DNA from: Misgurnus anguillicaudatus
Taxonomy: Eukaryota > Chordata > Actinopteri > Cypriniformes > Cobitidae
DNA length: 64,000 bases
Assembly: GCF_027580225.2 (NCBI RefSeq)
Contig: NC_073352.2
Location: 36,271,501-36,335,500 of the forward strand
Reading direction: 5' to 3'
The notes beneath the pieces were generated by a model. It ran no database searches and was not told the origin of the DNA. It saw only the letters and a list, made by a program, of their open reading frames with translations. Positions within the stretch are counted from its first letter, which is position 1, and the number at the start of each line of letters is the position of its first letter. This document shows, in pieces, positions 47,656-60,288 of this stretch. The translations under genes were made by a program, and so were the position numbers.

Positions 47656-50357
47656 CCCTTTGGGTCCCTCATCCTCCAGGAGGGGCCCTTTCCAACGACC
47701 CCACCCCCGTCTCCGTACCCCCTCCCCCGGCCGAGATACTACCCCGGGAACATCGCCCCGTCTACACGACCACCGTGCACCCGAGGCAGGCCTCGGACCC
47801 CGCGACGGACACCCTGGAGCTCGTACCCGGCGCACCGTTCGGTCCCTGCCATCCCACTCTTAAGCACTCCCCCACCGGACTAAGCCCCATCCTCCCGGCC
47901 CTTCTGGAGAACCAAACAGTTGGTCAACCCCAAAATTTCTCCAACCGTTGGTCAACCCGAAAGACTTTCCAGCAGTTGGTCAACCTCAATCGACTTAGGT
48001 TTTGGAGCGTTCGCGTTTCCAGCAGTTGGTCAACCTCAATCGACTTAGGCTCTGGAGCTTTCGCCTCTCCAGCAGTTGGTCAACCCCAACGACTTAGGCT
48101 CCTGAGCTTTCACTTCTCCAGCAGTTGGTCAACCCCATCGACTTAGGTTCTGGGGCGTTCGCTTCTCCTGCCATAGACTTAGGTTCTAGAGCTTTCGCCT
48201 CTCCGACAGTTGGTCAACCCCAATCGACTTAGGCTCTGGAGCTTTCACTTCTCCTGCAGTTGGTCAACCCCATCGACTTAGGTTCTGGGGCGTTCGCTTC
48301 TCCTGCCATCGACTTAGGTTCTGGAGCTTTCGCCTCTCCGACAGTTGGTCAGCCCCGATCGACTTAGCTATATACCTGATGGCACCTGTTCGCCCTACCG
48401 TCCCCCGCGAAGGGGGAACCCGCCGGGTCCGCGGCCGGGAGGGTGCGCCTCGGTCGGCCCGGGGGACCGGAGATACTTCCGGTCGAAAATCCGAATTTCG
48501 TTACAGCGCCGCTCCGGCGCCTCGGGCCCGGGTCCTTCGACCTTCGGGTCGGTCGGTCCGCCGGAGGGGCCCTTTCGAACGAGCCCACCCGCGTGTATCT
48601 GGCCCTTTCCGCAGCGGAGATACGGGGGGCCGTCTCCGGATTTTCCCATGGCCGCTGCTCGGGCGCCTTAAGTCCCAGGACGTCGCCCTCGGGGTCGGTC
48701 GCTCTACCCGAGGGGACCTTTCGAACGAGCCCGCCCTCGACCCTCCGACCCTTTCCGCGGCCGAGATACGGCGGTTCGAAAAAATAAAAACGCTCGTCCG
48801 GAGTTTGCTCGCCCGTAGCGTCCGCTGCGTTCGTCCGCCGGAGGCGTGACCGGTCTCGTTCGAAAGGTCTTTCCCGGGGCTTTCCGGCGACGCCGGCCCC
48901 GAGTCCGTGCGACCCCGTGGACCGGAGATACTTCCGGTCGAATATCCGAATTTCGTTACCGCGCCGCTCCGGCGCCTCGGGCCCGGGGCCTTCGACCTTC
49001 GGTTCGATTGGTCCGCCGGAAGGGCCCTTTCGAACGAGCCCACCCGCGAGTATCTGGCCCTTTCCGCGGCGGAGAAACGGGGGGCCATCTCCGGATTTTC
49101 CCACGGCCGCTGCTCGGGCGCCTTAAGTCCGAAGACGTCGCCCTCGGGGTCGGTCGCTCTACCCGAGGGGACCTTTCGAACGAGCCCGCCCTCGACCCTC
49201 CGACCTTTTCCGCGGCCGAGATACGGCGGATCGGAAAAAAAAAAACGCTGGTCCGGAGTTCGCGCGCCCGTAGCGTCCGCTGCGTTCGTCCGCCGGAGGC
49301 GCGGCCGGTCTCGTTCGAAAGGTCTTTCCCGGGGCTTTTCGGCGACGCCGGCCCCGAGTCCGTGCGACCCCGGGGACCGGAGATACTTCCGGTCGAATAT
49401 CCGAATTTCGTTACCGCGCCGCTCCGGCGCCTCGGGCCCGGGGCCTTCGACCTTCAGGTCGATTGGTCCGCCGGAGGGGCCCTTTCGAACGAGCCCACCC
49501 GCGAGTATCTGGCCCTTTCTGGGCGGAGATACGGGGGGCCGTCTCTGGATTTTCCCACGGCCGCTGCTCGGGCGCCTTAAGTCCGAAGACGTCGCCCTCG
49601 GGGTCGGTCGCTCTACCCGAGGGGACCTTTCGAACGAGCCCGCCCTCGACCCTCCGACCTTTTCCGCGGCCGAGATACGGCGGATCGAAAAAAAAAAACG
49701 CTGGTCTGGAGTTCGCGCGCCAGTAGCGTCCGCTGCGTTCGTCCGCCGGAGGCGCGGCCGGTCTCGTTCGAAAGGTCTTTCTTGGGGCTTTTCGATGACG
49801 CCGGCCCCGAGTCCGTGCGACCCCGGGGACCGGAGATACTTCCGGTCGAATTTCGGAAAAATTCGAACGGCCGTATCTCGGGCCCCTCGGGCCCGGGGCC
49901 TTCGAACTTCGGGTCGGTCGGTCCGCCGGAGGGGCCCTTTCGCACGAGCCCACCCGCGAGTATCTGGCCCCTTCCGCGGCGGAGATACGGGGGGCCGTCT
50001 CCGGATTTTCCCACTGCCGCTGCTCGGGCGCCTTAAGTCCGAGGACGTCGCCCTCGGGGTCGGTCGCTCTACCCGAGGGGACCTTTCGAACGAGCCCGCC
50101 CTCGACCCTCCGACCCTTTCCGTGGCCGAGATACGGCAGTTCGAAAAAAAACAACGCTCGTCCGGAGTTCGCGCGCCCGTAGCGTCCGCTGCGTTCGTCC
50201 GCCGGAGGCGCGGTTGGTCTCGTTCGAAAGGTCTCTCTCGGGGCTTTCCGGGGACGCCGGCTTTGGGTCCGTGCGACCCCGGGGGCCGGAGATACGGACT
50301 TCCACCGCTGCACCTTTAAACGGCCGTAGCTCGGGCGCCTTAAGACCGAGACCTTAG
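47656..50357 (+). repeat. Array unit 11
   Basis: Short repeats 47919-48368; TATATA 48369; four 455-bp repeats. Its last repeat shares private variants (cgggcccctcggg, tttcgcacgagc, aaaaaaaacaacgctcg) with the last repeat of unit 9, so these two ends are recent copies. Confidence 0.85.
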
Positions 50358-52840
50358 CCCTTTGGGTCCCTCATCCTCCAGGAGGGGCCCTTTCCAACGA
50401 CCCCACCCCCGTCTCCGTACCCCCTCCCCCGGCCGAGATACGACCCCGGGAACATCGCCCCGTCTACCCGACCACCGTGCACCCGAGGCCGGCCTCGGAC
50501 CCCGCGACGGACACCCTGGAGCTCGTACCCGGCGCACCGTTCGGTCCCTACCATCCCACTCTTAAGCACTCCCCCACCGGACTAAGCCCCATCCTCCCGG
50601 CCCTTCTGGAGAACCAAACAGTTGGTCAACCCCAAAATTTCTCCAACCGTTGGTCAACCCGAAAGATTTTCCAGCAGTTGGTCAACCCCAATCGACTTAG
50701 GTTTTGGAGCGTTCGAGTTTCCAGCAGTTGGTCAACCTCAATCGACTTAGGTTTTGGAGCGTTCGCGTTTCCAGCAGTTGGTCAACCTCAATCGACTTAG
50801 GTTTTGGAGCGTTCGCGTTTCCAGCAGTTGGTCAACCTCAATCGACTTAGGTTTTGGAGAGTTCGCGTTTCCAGCAGTTGGTCAACCTCAATCAACTTAG
50901 GTTTTGGAGCGTTCGCGTTTCCAGCAGTTGGTCAACCTCAATCGACTTAGGTTTTGGAGCGTTCGAGTTTCCAGCAGTTGGTCAACCTCAATCGACTTAG
51001 GTTTTGGAGCATTCGCGTTTCCAGCAGTTGGTCAACCTCAATCGACTTAGGCTCTGGAGCTTTCGCCTCTCCAGCAGTTGGTCAACCCCAACGACTTAGG
51101 CTCCTGAGCTTTCACTTCTCCAGCAGTTGGTCAACCCCATCGACTTAGGTTCTGGGGCGTTCGCTTCTCCTGCCATAGACTTAGGTTCTAGAGCTTTCGC
51201 CTCTCCGACAGTTGGTCAACCCCAATCGACTTAGGCTCTGGAGCTTTCACTTCTCCTGCAGTTGGTCAACCCCATCGACTTAGGTTCTGGGGCGTTCGCT
51301 TCTCCTGCCATCGACTTAGGTTCTGGAGCTTTCGCCTCTCCGACAGTTGGTCAACCCCCGCCGGGTCCGCGGCCGGGAGGGTGCGCCTCGGTCGGCCCGG
51401 GGGACCGGAAATACTTCCGGTCGAAAATCCGAATTTCGTTACAGCGCCGCTCCGGCGCCTCGGGCCTGGGTCCTTCGACCTTTGGGTCGATCGGTCCGCC
51501 GGAGGGGCCCTTTCGAACGAGCCCACCTGCGAGTATCTGGCCCTTTCCGCGGCGGAGATACGGGGGGCCGTCTCCGGATTTTCCCACGGCCGCTGCTCGG
51601 GCGCCTTAAGTCCCAGGACGTCGCCCTCGGGGTCGGTCGCTCTACCCGAGGGGACCTTCCGAACGAGCCCGCCGTCGACCCTCCGACCCTTTCCGCGGCC
51701 GAGATACGGCGGATCGAAAAAAAAAAAACGCTGGTCCGGAGTTCGCGCGCCCGTAGCGTCCGCTGCGTTCGTCCGCCGGAGTCGCGGCCGGTCTCGTTCG
51801 AAAGGTCTTTCCCGGGGCTTTCCGGCGACGCCGGATCCGAGTCCGTGCGACCCCGTGGACCGGAGATACTTCCGGTCGAATATCCGAATTTCGTTACCGT
51901 GCCGCTCCGGCGCCTCGGGCCCGGGGCCTTCGACCTTCGGGTCGATTGGTCCGCCGGAGGGGCCCTTTCGAACGAGCCCACCCGCGAGTATCTGGCCCTT
52001 TCCGCGGCGGAGATACGGGGGGCCGTTTCCGGATTTTCCCACGGCCGCTGCTTGGGCGCCTTAAGTCCGAAGACGTCGCCCTCGGGGTCGGTCGCTCTAC
52101 CCGAGGGGACCTTTCGAACGAGCCCGCCTTCGACCCTCCGACCTTTTCCGCGGCCGAGATACGGCGGATCAAAAAAAAAAACGCTGGTCTGGAGTTCGCG
52201 CGCCCGTAGCGTCCGCTGCGTTCGTCCGCCGGAGGCGCGGCCGGTCTCGTTCGAAAGGTCTTTCCCGGGGCTTTTCGGCGACGTCGGCCCCGAGTCCGTG
52301 CGACCCCGGGGACCGGAGATACTTCCGGTCGAATTTCGGAAAAATTCGAATGGCTGTATCTCGGGCGCCTCGGGCCCGGGGCCTTCGAACTTCGGGTCGG
52401 TCGGTCAGCCGGAGGGGCCCTTTCGCACGAGCCCACCCGCGAGTATCTGGCCCCTTCCGCGGCGGAGATACGGGGGGCCGTCTCCGGATTTTCCCACTGC
52501 CGCTGCTCGGGCGCCTTAAGTCCGAGGACGTCGCCCTCGGGGTCGGTCGCTCTACCCGAGGAGACCTTTCGAACGAGCCCGCCCTCGACCCTCCGACCCT
52601 TTCCGCGGCCGAGATACGGCGGTTCAAAAAAAAAAAACGCTCGTCCGGAGTTCGCGCGCCCGTAGCGTCCGCTGCGTTCGTCCGCCGGAGGCGCGGCTGG
52701 TCTCGTTCGAAAGGTCTCTCTCGGGGCTTTCCGGGGACGCCGGCCTCGGGTATGTGCGGCCCCGGGGGCCGGAGATACGGACTTCCACCGCTGCACCTTT
52801 AAACGGCCGTAGCTCGGGCGCCTTAAGACCGAGACCTTAG
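50358..52840 (+). repeat. Array unit 12, TATATA segment deleted
   Basis: Short repeats 50621-51357 then jump from gttggtcaaccccc straight to cgccgggtccgcgg; about 70 bases, including the TATATA segment present in the other units that have a short-repeat run, are missing. Three 455-bp repeats follow (A tracts about 51717, 52171 and 52626). Confidence 0.85.
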
Positions 52841-54509
52841 CCCTTTGGGTCCCTCATCCTCCAGGAGGGGCCCTTTCCAACGACCCCACCCCCGTCTCCG
52901 TACCCCTCCCCCGGCCGAGATACGACCCCGGGAACATCGCCCGTCTACCCGACCACCGTGCACCCGAGGCCGGCCTCGGACCCCGCGACGGACACCCTGG
53001 AGCTCGTACCCGGCGCACCGTTCGGTCCCTGCCATCCCACTCTTAAGCACTCCCCCACCGGACTAAGCCCCATCCTCCCGGCCCTTCTGGAGAACCAAAC
53101 AGTTGGTCAACCCCAAAATTTCTGCAACCGTTGGTCAACCCGAAAGATTTTCCAGCAGTTGGTCAACCCCAATCGACTTAGGTTTTGGAGCGTTCGCGTT
53201 TCCAGCAGTTGGTCAACCTCAATCGACTTAGGTTTTGGAGCGTTCGAGTTTCCAGCAGTTGGTCAACCTCAATCGACTTAGGTTCTGGAGCTTTCGCCTC
53301 TCCGACAGTTGGTCAACCCCAATCGACTAAGGCTCTGGAGCTTTCACTTCTCCAGCAGTTGGTCAACCCCATCGACTTAGGTTCTGGAGCTTTCGCCTCT
53401 CCGACAGTTGGTCAACCCCGATCGACTTAGCTATATACCTGATGGCACCTGTTCGCCCTACCGTCCCCCGCGAAGGGGGAACCCGCCGGGTCCGCGGCCG
53501 GGAGGGTGCGCCTCGGTCGGCCCGGGGGACCGGAGATACTTCCGGTCGAAAATCCGAATTTCGTTACATCGCCGCTCCGGCGCCTCGGGCCCGGGTCCTT
53601 CGACCTTCGGCTTGGTCGGTCCGCCGGAGGGGCCCTTTCGAACGAGCCCACCCGCGAGTATCTGGCCCTTTCCGCATCGGAGATACGGGGTGCCGTCTCC
53701 GGAATTTCCCACGGCCGCTGCTCGGGCGCCTTAAGTCCCAGGACGTCGCCCTCGAAGTTGGTCGCTCTACCCGAGGGGACCTTTCGAACGAGCCCGCCCT
53801 CGACCCTCCGACCCTTTCCGCGGCCGAGATACGGCGGTTCAAAAAAAAAAAAACGCTCGTCCGGAGTTTGCTCGCCCGTAGCGTCCGCTGCGTTCGTCCG
53901 CCGGAGGCGTGACCGGTCTCGTTTGAAACGTCTTTCCAGGGGCTTTCCGGCGACGCCGGCCACGAGTCCGTGCGTCCCCGTGGACCGGAGATACTTCCGG
54001 TCGAATATCCGAATTTCGTTCCCGCGCCGCTCCGGCGCCTCGGGCCCGGGGCCTTCGACCTTCGGGTCGATTGGTCCGCCGGAGGAGCCCTTTCGAACGA
54101 GCCCACCCGCGAGTTTCTGGCCCTTTCCCCGGCGGAGATACGGGGGGCCGTCTCCGGATTTTCCCACGGCCGCTGCTCGGGTGCCTTAAGTCCGAGGACG
54201 TTGCCCTCGGGGTCGGTCGCTCTACCCGAGGGGACCTTTCGCACGAGCCCGCCCTCGACCCTCCGACCCTTTCCGCGGCCGAGATACGGCGGATCGAAAA
54301 AAAAAACGCTGGTCCGGAGTTCGCGCGCCCGTAGCGTCCGCTGCGTTCGTCCGCCGGAGGCGCGGCCGGTCTCGTTCGAAAGGTCTCTCTCGGGGCTTTC
54401 CGGGGACGCCGGCTTCGGGTCCGTGCGACTCCGGGGGCCGGAGATACGGACTTCCACCGCTGCACTTTTAAACGGCCGTAGCTCGGGCGCCTTAAGACCG
54501 AGACCTTAG
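52841..54509 (+). repeat. Array unit 13
   Basis: Linker with two single-base deletions (near 52906 and 52943). Short repeats 53102-53431; TATATA 53432; two 455-bp repeats with several private substitutions. Confidence 0.85.
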
Positions 54510-55725
54510 CCCTTTGGGTCCCTCATCCTCCAGGAGGGGCCCTTTCCAACGACCCCACCCCCGTCTCCGTACCCCCTTCCCCGGCCGAGATACGGCGGAT
54601 CGAAAAAAAAAACGCTGGTCCGGAGTTCGCGCGCCCGTAGCGTCCGCTGCGTTCGTCCGCCGGAGGCGCGGCCGGTCTCGTTCGAAAGGTCTTTCCCAGG
54701 GCTTTCCGGCGACGCCAGCCCCGAGTCCGTGCGACCCCGTGGACCGGAGATACTTCCGGTCGAATATCCGAATTTCGTTACCGCGCCGCTCCGGCGCCTC
54801 AGGCCCGGGGCCTTCGACCTTCGGGTCGATTGGTCCGCCGGAGGGGCCCTTTCGATCGAGCCCACTCGCGAGTATCTGGCCCTTTCCGCGGCAGAGATAC
54901 GGGGGGCCGACTCCGGATTTTCCCACGGCCGCTGCTCGGGCGCCTTAAGTCCGAGGACGTCGCCCTCGGGGTCGGTCGCTCTACCCGAGGGGACCTTTCG
55001 AACGAGCCCGCCCTCGACCCTCCGACCCTTTCCGCGGCCGAGATACGGCGGATCGACAAAAAAAACGCTGGTCCGGAGTTCGCGCGCCCGTAGCGTCCGC
55101 TGCGTTCGTCCGCCGGAGGCGCGGCAGGTCTCGTTCGAAAGGTCTTTCCCGGGGCTTTTCGGCGACGCCGGCCCCGAGTCCGTGCGACCCCGGGGACCGA
55201 AGATACTTCCGGTCGAATTTCGGAAAATTTCGAACGGCCGTATCTCGGGCGCCTCGGGCCCGGGGCCTTCGAACATCGGGTCGGTCGGTCCGCCGGAGGG
55301 CCCCTTTTGAACGAGCCCACCCGCGAGTATCTGGCCCTTTCCGCGGCGGAGATACGGGGGGCCGTCTCCGGATTTTCCCACTGCCGCTGCTCGGGCGCCT
55401 TAAGTCCGAGGACGTCGCCCTCGGGGTCGGTCGCTCTACCCGAGGGGACCTTTCGAACGAGCCCGCCCTCGACCCTCCGACCCTTTCCGCGGCCGAGATA
55501 CGGCGGTTCGAAAAAAAAAAAACGCTCGTCCGGAGTTCGCGCGCCCGTAGCGTCCGCTGCGTTCGTCCGCCGGAGGCGCGGCCGGTCTCGTTCGAAAGGT
55601 CTCTCTCGGGGCTTTCCGGGGACGCCGGCCTCGGGTCCGTGCGACTCCGGGGGCCGGAGATACGGACTTCCACCGCTGCACCTTTAAACGGCCGTAGCTC
55701 GGGCGCCTTAAGACCGAGACCTTAG
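54510..55725 (+). repeat. Array unit 14, recombinant: no short repeats
   Basis: The linker runs only to ccccggccgagatac (about 54597) and switches directly to ggcggatcg plus the A tract of a 455-bp repeat. The rest of the linker, all short repeats and the TATATA segment are absent. The switch lies inside the shared ggccgagatac. Three 455-bp repeats follow. Confidence 0.9.
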
Positions 55726-58402
55726 CCCTTTGGGTCCCTCATCCTCCAGGAGGGGCCCTTTCCAACGACCCCACCCCCGTCTCCGTACCACCTTCCCCGG
55801 CCGAGATACGACCCCGGGAACATCGCCCCGTCAACCCGACCACCGTGCACCCGAGGCCGGCTTTGGACCCCGCGACGGACACCCTGGAGCTCGTACCCGG
55901 CGCACCGTTCGGTCCCTGCCATCCCACTCTTAAGCACTCCCCCACCGGACTAAGCCCCATCCTCCCGGCCCTTCTGGAGAACCAAACAGTTGGTCAACCC
56001 CAAAATTTCTCCAACCGTTGGTCAACCCGAAAGATTTTCCAGCAGTTGGTCAACCCCAATCGACTTAGGTTTTGGAGCGTTCGCGTTTCCAGCAGTTGGT
56101 CAACCTCAATCGACTTAGGTTTTGGAGCGTTCGAGTTTCCAGCAGTTGGTCAACCTCAATCGACTTAGGTTTTGGAGTGTTCGAGTTTCCAGCAGTTGGT
56201 CAACCTCAATCGACTTAGGTTTTGGAGTGTTCGCGTTTCCAGCAGTTGGTCAACCTCAATCGACTTAGGCTCTGGAGCTTTCACTTCTCCAGCAGTTGGT
56301 CAACCCCATCGACTTAGGTTCTGGAGCTTTCGCCTCTCCGACAGTTGGTCAACCCCGATCGACTTAGCTATATACCTGATGGCACCTGTTCGCCCTACCG
56401 TCCCCCGCGAAGGGTGAACCCGCCGGGTCCTTCGACCTTCGGGTCGGTCGGTCCGCCGGAGGGGCGCTTTCGAACGAGCCCACCCGCGAGTATCTGGCCC
56501 TTTCCGTAGCGGAGATACGGGGTGCCGTCTCCGGAATTTCCCACGGCCGCTGCTCGGGCGCCTTAAGTCCCAGGACGTCGCCCTCGGGGTCGGTCGCTCT
56601 ACCCGAGGGGACCTTTCGAACGAGCCCGCCCTCGACCCTCCGACCCTTTCCGCGGCCGAGATACGGCGGTTCGAAAAAAAAAAAAACGCTCGTCCGGAGT
56701 TTGCTCGCCCGTAGCGTCCGCTGCGTTCGTCCGCCGGAGGCGTGACCGGTCTCGTTCGAAAGGTCTTTCCAGGGGCTTTCCGGCGACATCGGCCACGAGT
56801 CCGTGCGACCCCGTGGACCGGAGATACTTCCGGTCGAATATCCGAATTTTGTTCCCGCGCCGCTCCGGGGCCTTCGACCTTCGGGTCGATTGGTCCGCCG
56901 GAGGAGCCCTTTCGAACGAGCCCACCCGCGAGTATCTGGCCCTTTCCCCGGCGGAGATACGGGGGGGCCGTCTCCGGATTTTCCCACGGCCGCTGCTCGG
57001 GCGCCTTAAGTCAGAGGACGTCGCCCTCGGGGTCGGTCGCTCTACCCGAGGGGACCTTTCGAACGAGCCCGCCCTCGACCCTCCGACCCTTTCCGCGGCC
57101 GAGATACGGCGGATCGAAAAAAAAAACGCTGGTCCGGAGTTCGCGCGCCCGTAGCGTCCGCTGCGTTCGTCCGCCGGAGACGCGGCCAGTCTCGTTCGAA
57201 AGGTCTTTCCCGGGGCTTTCCGGCGACGCCGGCTCCGAGTCCGTGCGACCCCGTGGACCGGAGATACTTCCGGTCGAATATCCGAATTTCGTTACCGCGC
57301 CGCTCCGGCGCCTCGGGCCCGGGGCCTTCGACCTTCGGGTCGATTGGTCCGCCGGAGGGGCCCTTTCGATCGAGCCCACCCGCAAGTATCTGGCCCTTTC
57401 CGCGGCGGAGATACGGGGGGCCGTCTCCGGATTTTCCCACGGCCGCTGCTCAGGCGCCTTAAGTCCGAGGACGTCGCCCTCGGGGTCGGTCGCTCTACCC
57501 GAGGGGACCTTTCGAACGAGCCCGCCCTCGACCCTCCGACCCTTTCCGCGGCCGAGATACGGCGGATCGAAAAAAAAAACGCTGGTCCGGAGTTCGCGCG
57601 CCCGTAGCGTCCGCTGCGTTCGTCCGCCGGAGGCGCGGCCCGTCTCGTTCGAAAGGTCTTTCCCGGGGCTTTTCGGCGACGCCGGCCCCGAGTCCGTGCG
57701 ACCCTGGGGACCGGAGAAACTTCTGGTCGAATTTCGGAAAATTTCGAACGGCCGTATCTCGGGCGCCTCGGGCCCGGGGCCTTCGAACTTCGGGTCGGTC
57801 GGTCCGCCGGAGGGGCCCTTTTGAACGAGCCCACCGGAGACGGCCCCCCGTATCTCCGGGGAAAATCCGGAGACGGCCCCCTGTATCTCCGCCGGGGAAA
57901 GGGCCAGATACTCGCGGGTGGGCTCGTTCGAAAGGGCTCCTCCGGCGGACCAATCGACCCGAAGGTCGAAGGCCCCGGAGCGGCGCGGGAACGAAATTCG
58001 GATAGTATCTGGCCCCTTCCGCGGCGGAGATACGGGGGGCCGTCTCCGGATTTTCCCACTGCCGCTGCTCGGGCGCCTTAAGTCCGAGGACATCGCCCTC
58101 GGGGTCGGTCGCTCTACCCGAGGGGACCTTTCGAACGAGCCCGCCCTCGACCCTCCGACCCTTTCCGCGGCCGAGATACGGCGGTTCGAAAAAAAAAACC
58201 GCTCGTCCGGAGTTCGCGCGCCCGTAGCGTCCGCTGCGTTCGTCCGCCGGAGGCGCGGCCGGTCTCGTTCGAAAGGTCTCTCTCGGGGCTTTCCGGGGAC
58301 GCCGGCCTCGGGTCCGTGCGACTCCGGGGGCCGGAGATACGGACTTCCACCGCTGCACCTTTAAATGGCCGTAGCTCGGGCGCCTTAAGACCGAGACCTT
58401 AG
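55726..58402 (+). repeat. Array unit 15, with inverted insertion
   Basis: Short repeats 55989-56368; TATATA 56369; a deletion at about 56430 joins cgccgggtcc to ttcgaccttcgg. A tracts at about 56675, 57117, 57571 and 58190. Holds the inverted segment at 57834-58004. Confidence 0.85.
57834..58004 (-). repeat. Inverted ~170-bp insertion copied from nearby repeat
   Basis: On the minus strand this reads tatccgaatttcgttcccgc then cgctccggggccttcgacc, gtccgccggaggagcccttt and ctttccccggcggagatac. The gctccggggcc deletion variant, with gaggagccc and ttccccggcgg, matches 56838-56970 in the same unit. Direct-orientation sequence resumes at gtatctggcccc (58005). The left end also holds a second small fold: ccccgtatctccggggaaaa is followed by a near repeat. 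Confidence 0.85.
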
Positions 58403-60075
58403 CCCTTTGGGTCCCTCATCCTCCAGGAGGGGCCCTTTCCAACGACCCCACCCCCGTCTCCGTACCCCCTTCCCCGGCCGAGATACGACCCCGGGAACAT
58501 CGCCCCGTCAACCCGACCACAATGCACCCGAGGCCGGCTTTGGACCCCGCGACGGACACCCTGGAGCTTGTACCCGGCGCACCGTTCGGTCCCTGCCATC
58601 CCACTCTTAAGCACTCCCCCACCGGACTAAGCCCCATCCTCCCGGCCCTTCTGGAGAACCAAACAGTTGGTCAACCCCAAAATTTCTCCAACCGTTGGTC
58701 AACCCGAAAGATTTTCCAGCAGTTGGTCAACCCCAATCGACTTAGGTTTTGGAGCGTTCGAGTTTCCAGCAGTTGGTCAACCTCAATCGACTTAGGTTTT
58801 GGAGTGTTCGAGTTTCCAGCAGTTGGTCAACCTCAATCGACTTAGGTTTTGGAGTGTTCGCGTTTCCAGCAGTTGGTCAACCTCAATCGACTTAGGCTCT
58901 GGAGCTTTCACTTCTCCAGCAGTTGGTCAACCCCATCGACTTAGGTTCTGGAGCTTTCGCCTCTCCGACAGTTGGTCAACCCCGATCGACTTAGCTATAT
59001 ACCTGATGGCACCTGTTCGCCCTACCGTCCCCCGCGAAGGGGGAACCCGCCGGGTCCGCGGCCGGGAGGGTGCGTCTCGGTCGGCCCGGGGGACCGGAGA
59101 TACTTCCGGTCGAAAATCCGAATTTCGTTACAGCGCCGCTCCGGCGCCTCGGGCCCGGGTCCTTCGACCTTCGGGTCGGTCGGTCCGACGGAGGGGCCCT
59201 TTCGAACGAGCCCACCCGCGAGTATCTGGCCCTTTCCGTAGCGGAGATACGGGGTGCCGTCTCCGGAATTTCCCACGGCCGCTGCTCGGGCGCCTTAAGT
59301 CCCAGGACGTCGCCCTCGGGGTCGGTCGCTCTACCCGAGGGGACCTTTCGAACGAGCCCGCCCTCGACCCTCCGACCCTTTCTGCGGCCAAGATACGGCG
59401 GTTCGAAAAAAAAAAAAAACGCTCGTCCGGAGTTTGCTCGCCCGTAGCGTCCGCTGCGTTCGTCCGCCGGAGGCGTGACCGGTCTCGTTCGAAAGGTCTT
59501 TCCCGGGGCTTTCCGGCGACGCCGGCCACGAGTCCGTGCGTCCCCGTGGCCTGGAGATACTTCCGGTCGAATATCCGAATTTCGTTCCCGCGCCGCTCCG
59601 GCGCCTCGGGCCCGGGGCCTTCGACCTTCGGGTCGATTGGTCCGCCGGAGGAGCCCTTTCGAACGAGCCCACCCGCAAGTATCTGGCCCTTTCCTCGGCG
59701 GAGATACGGGGGGCCGTCTCCGGATTTTCCCACGGCCGCTGCTCGGGTGCCTTAAGTCCGAGGACGTTGCCCTCGGGGTCGGTCGCTCTACCCGAGGGGA
59801 CCTTTCGCACGAGCCCGCCCTCGACCCTCTGACCCTTTCCGCGGCCGAGATACGGCGGATCGAAAAAAAAAATGCTGGTCCGGAGTTCGCGCGCCCGTAG
59901 CGTCCGCTGCGTTCGTCCACCGGAGGCGCGGCCGGTCTCGTTCGAAAGGTCTCTCTCGGGGCTTTCCGGGGACGCCAGCCTCGGGTCCGTGCGACTCCGG
60001 GGGCCGGAGATACGGACTTCCACCGCTGCACCTTTAAACGGCCGTAGCTCGGGCGCCTTAAGACCAAGACCTTAG
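58403..60075 (+). repeat. Array unit 16
   Basis: Short repeats 58666-58995; TATATA 58996; two 455-bp repeats, the first with the longest A tract I see (14 A at about 59407). Confidence 0.85.
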
Positions 60076-60288
60076 CCCTTTGGGTCCCTCATCCTCCAGG
60101 AGGGGCCCTTTCCAACGACCCCACCCCCGTCTCCGTACCCCCTTCCCCGGCCGAGATACGACCCCGGGAACATCGCCCCGTCAACCCGACCACTGTGCAC
60201 CCGAGGCCGGCTTTGGACCCCGCGACGGACACCCTGGAGCTCGTACCCGGCGCACCGTTCGGTCCCTGCCATCCCACTCTTAAGCACT

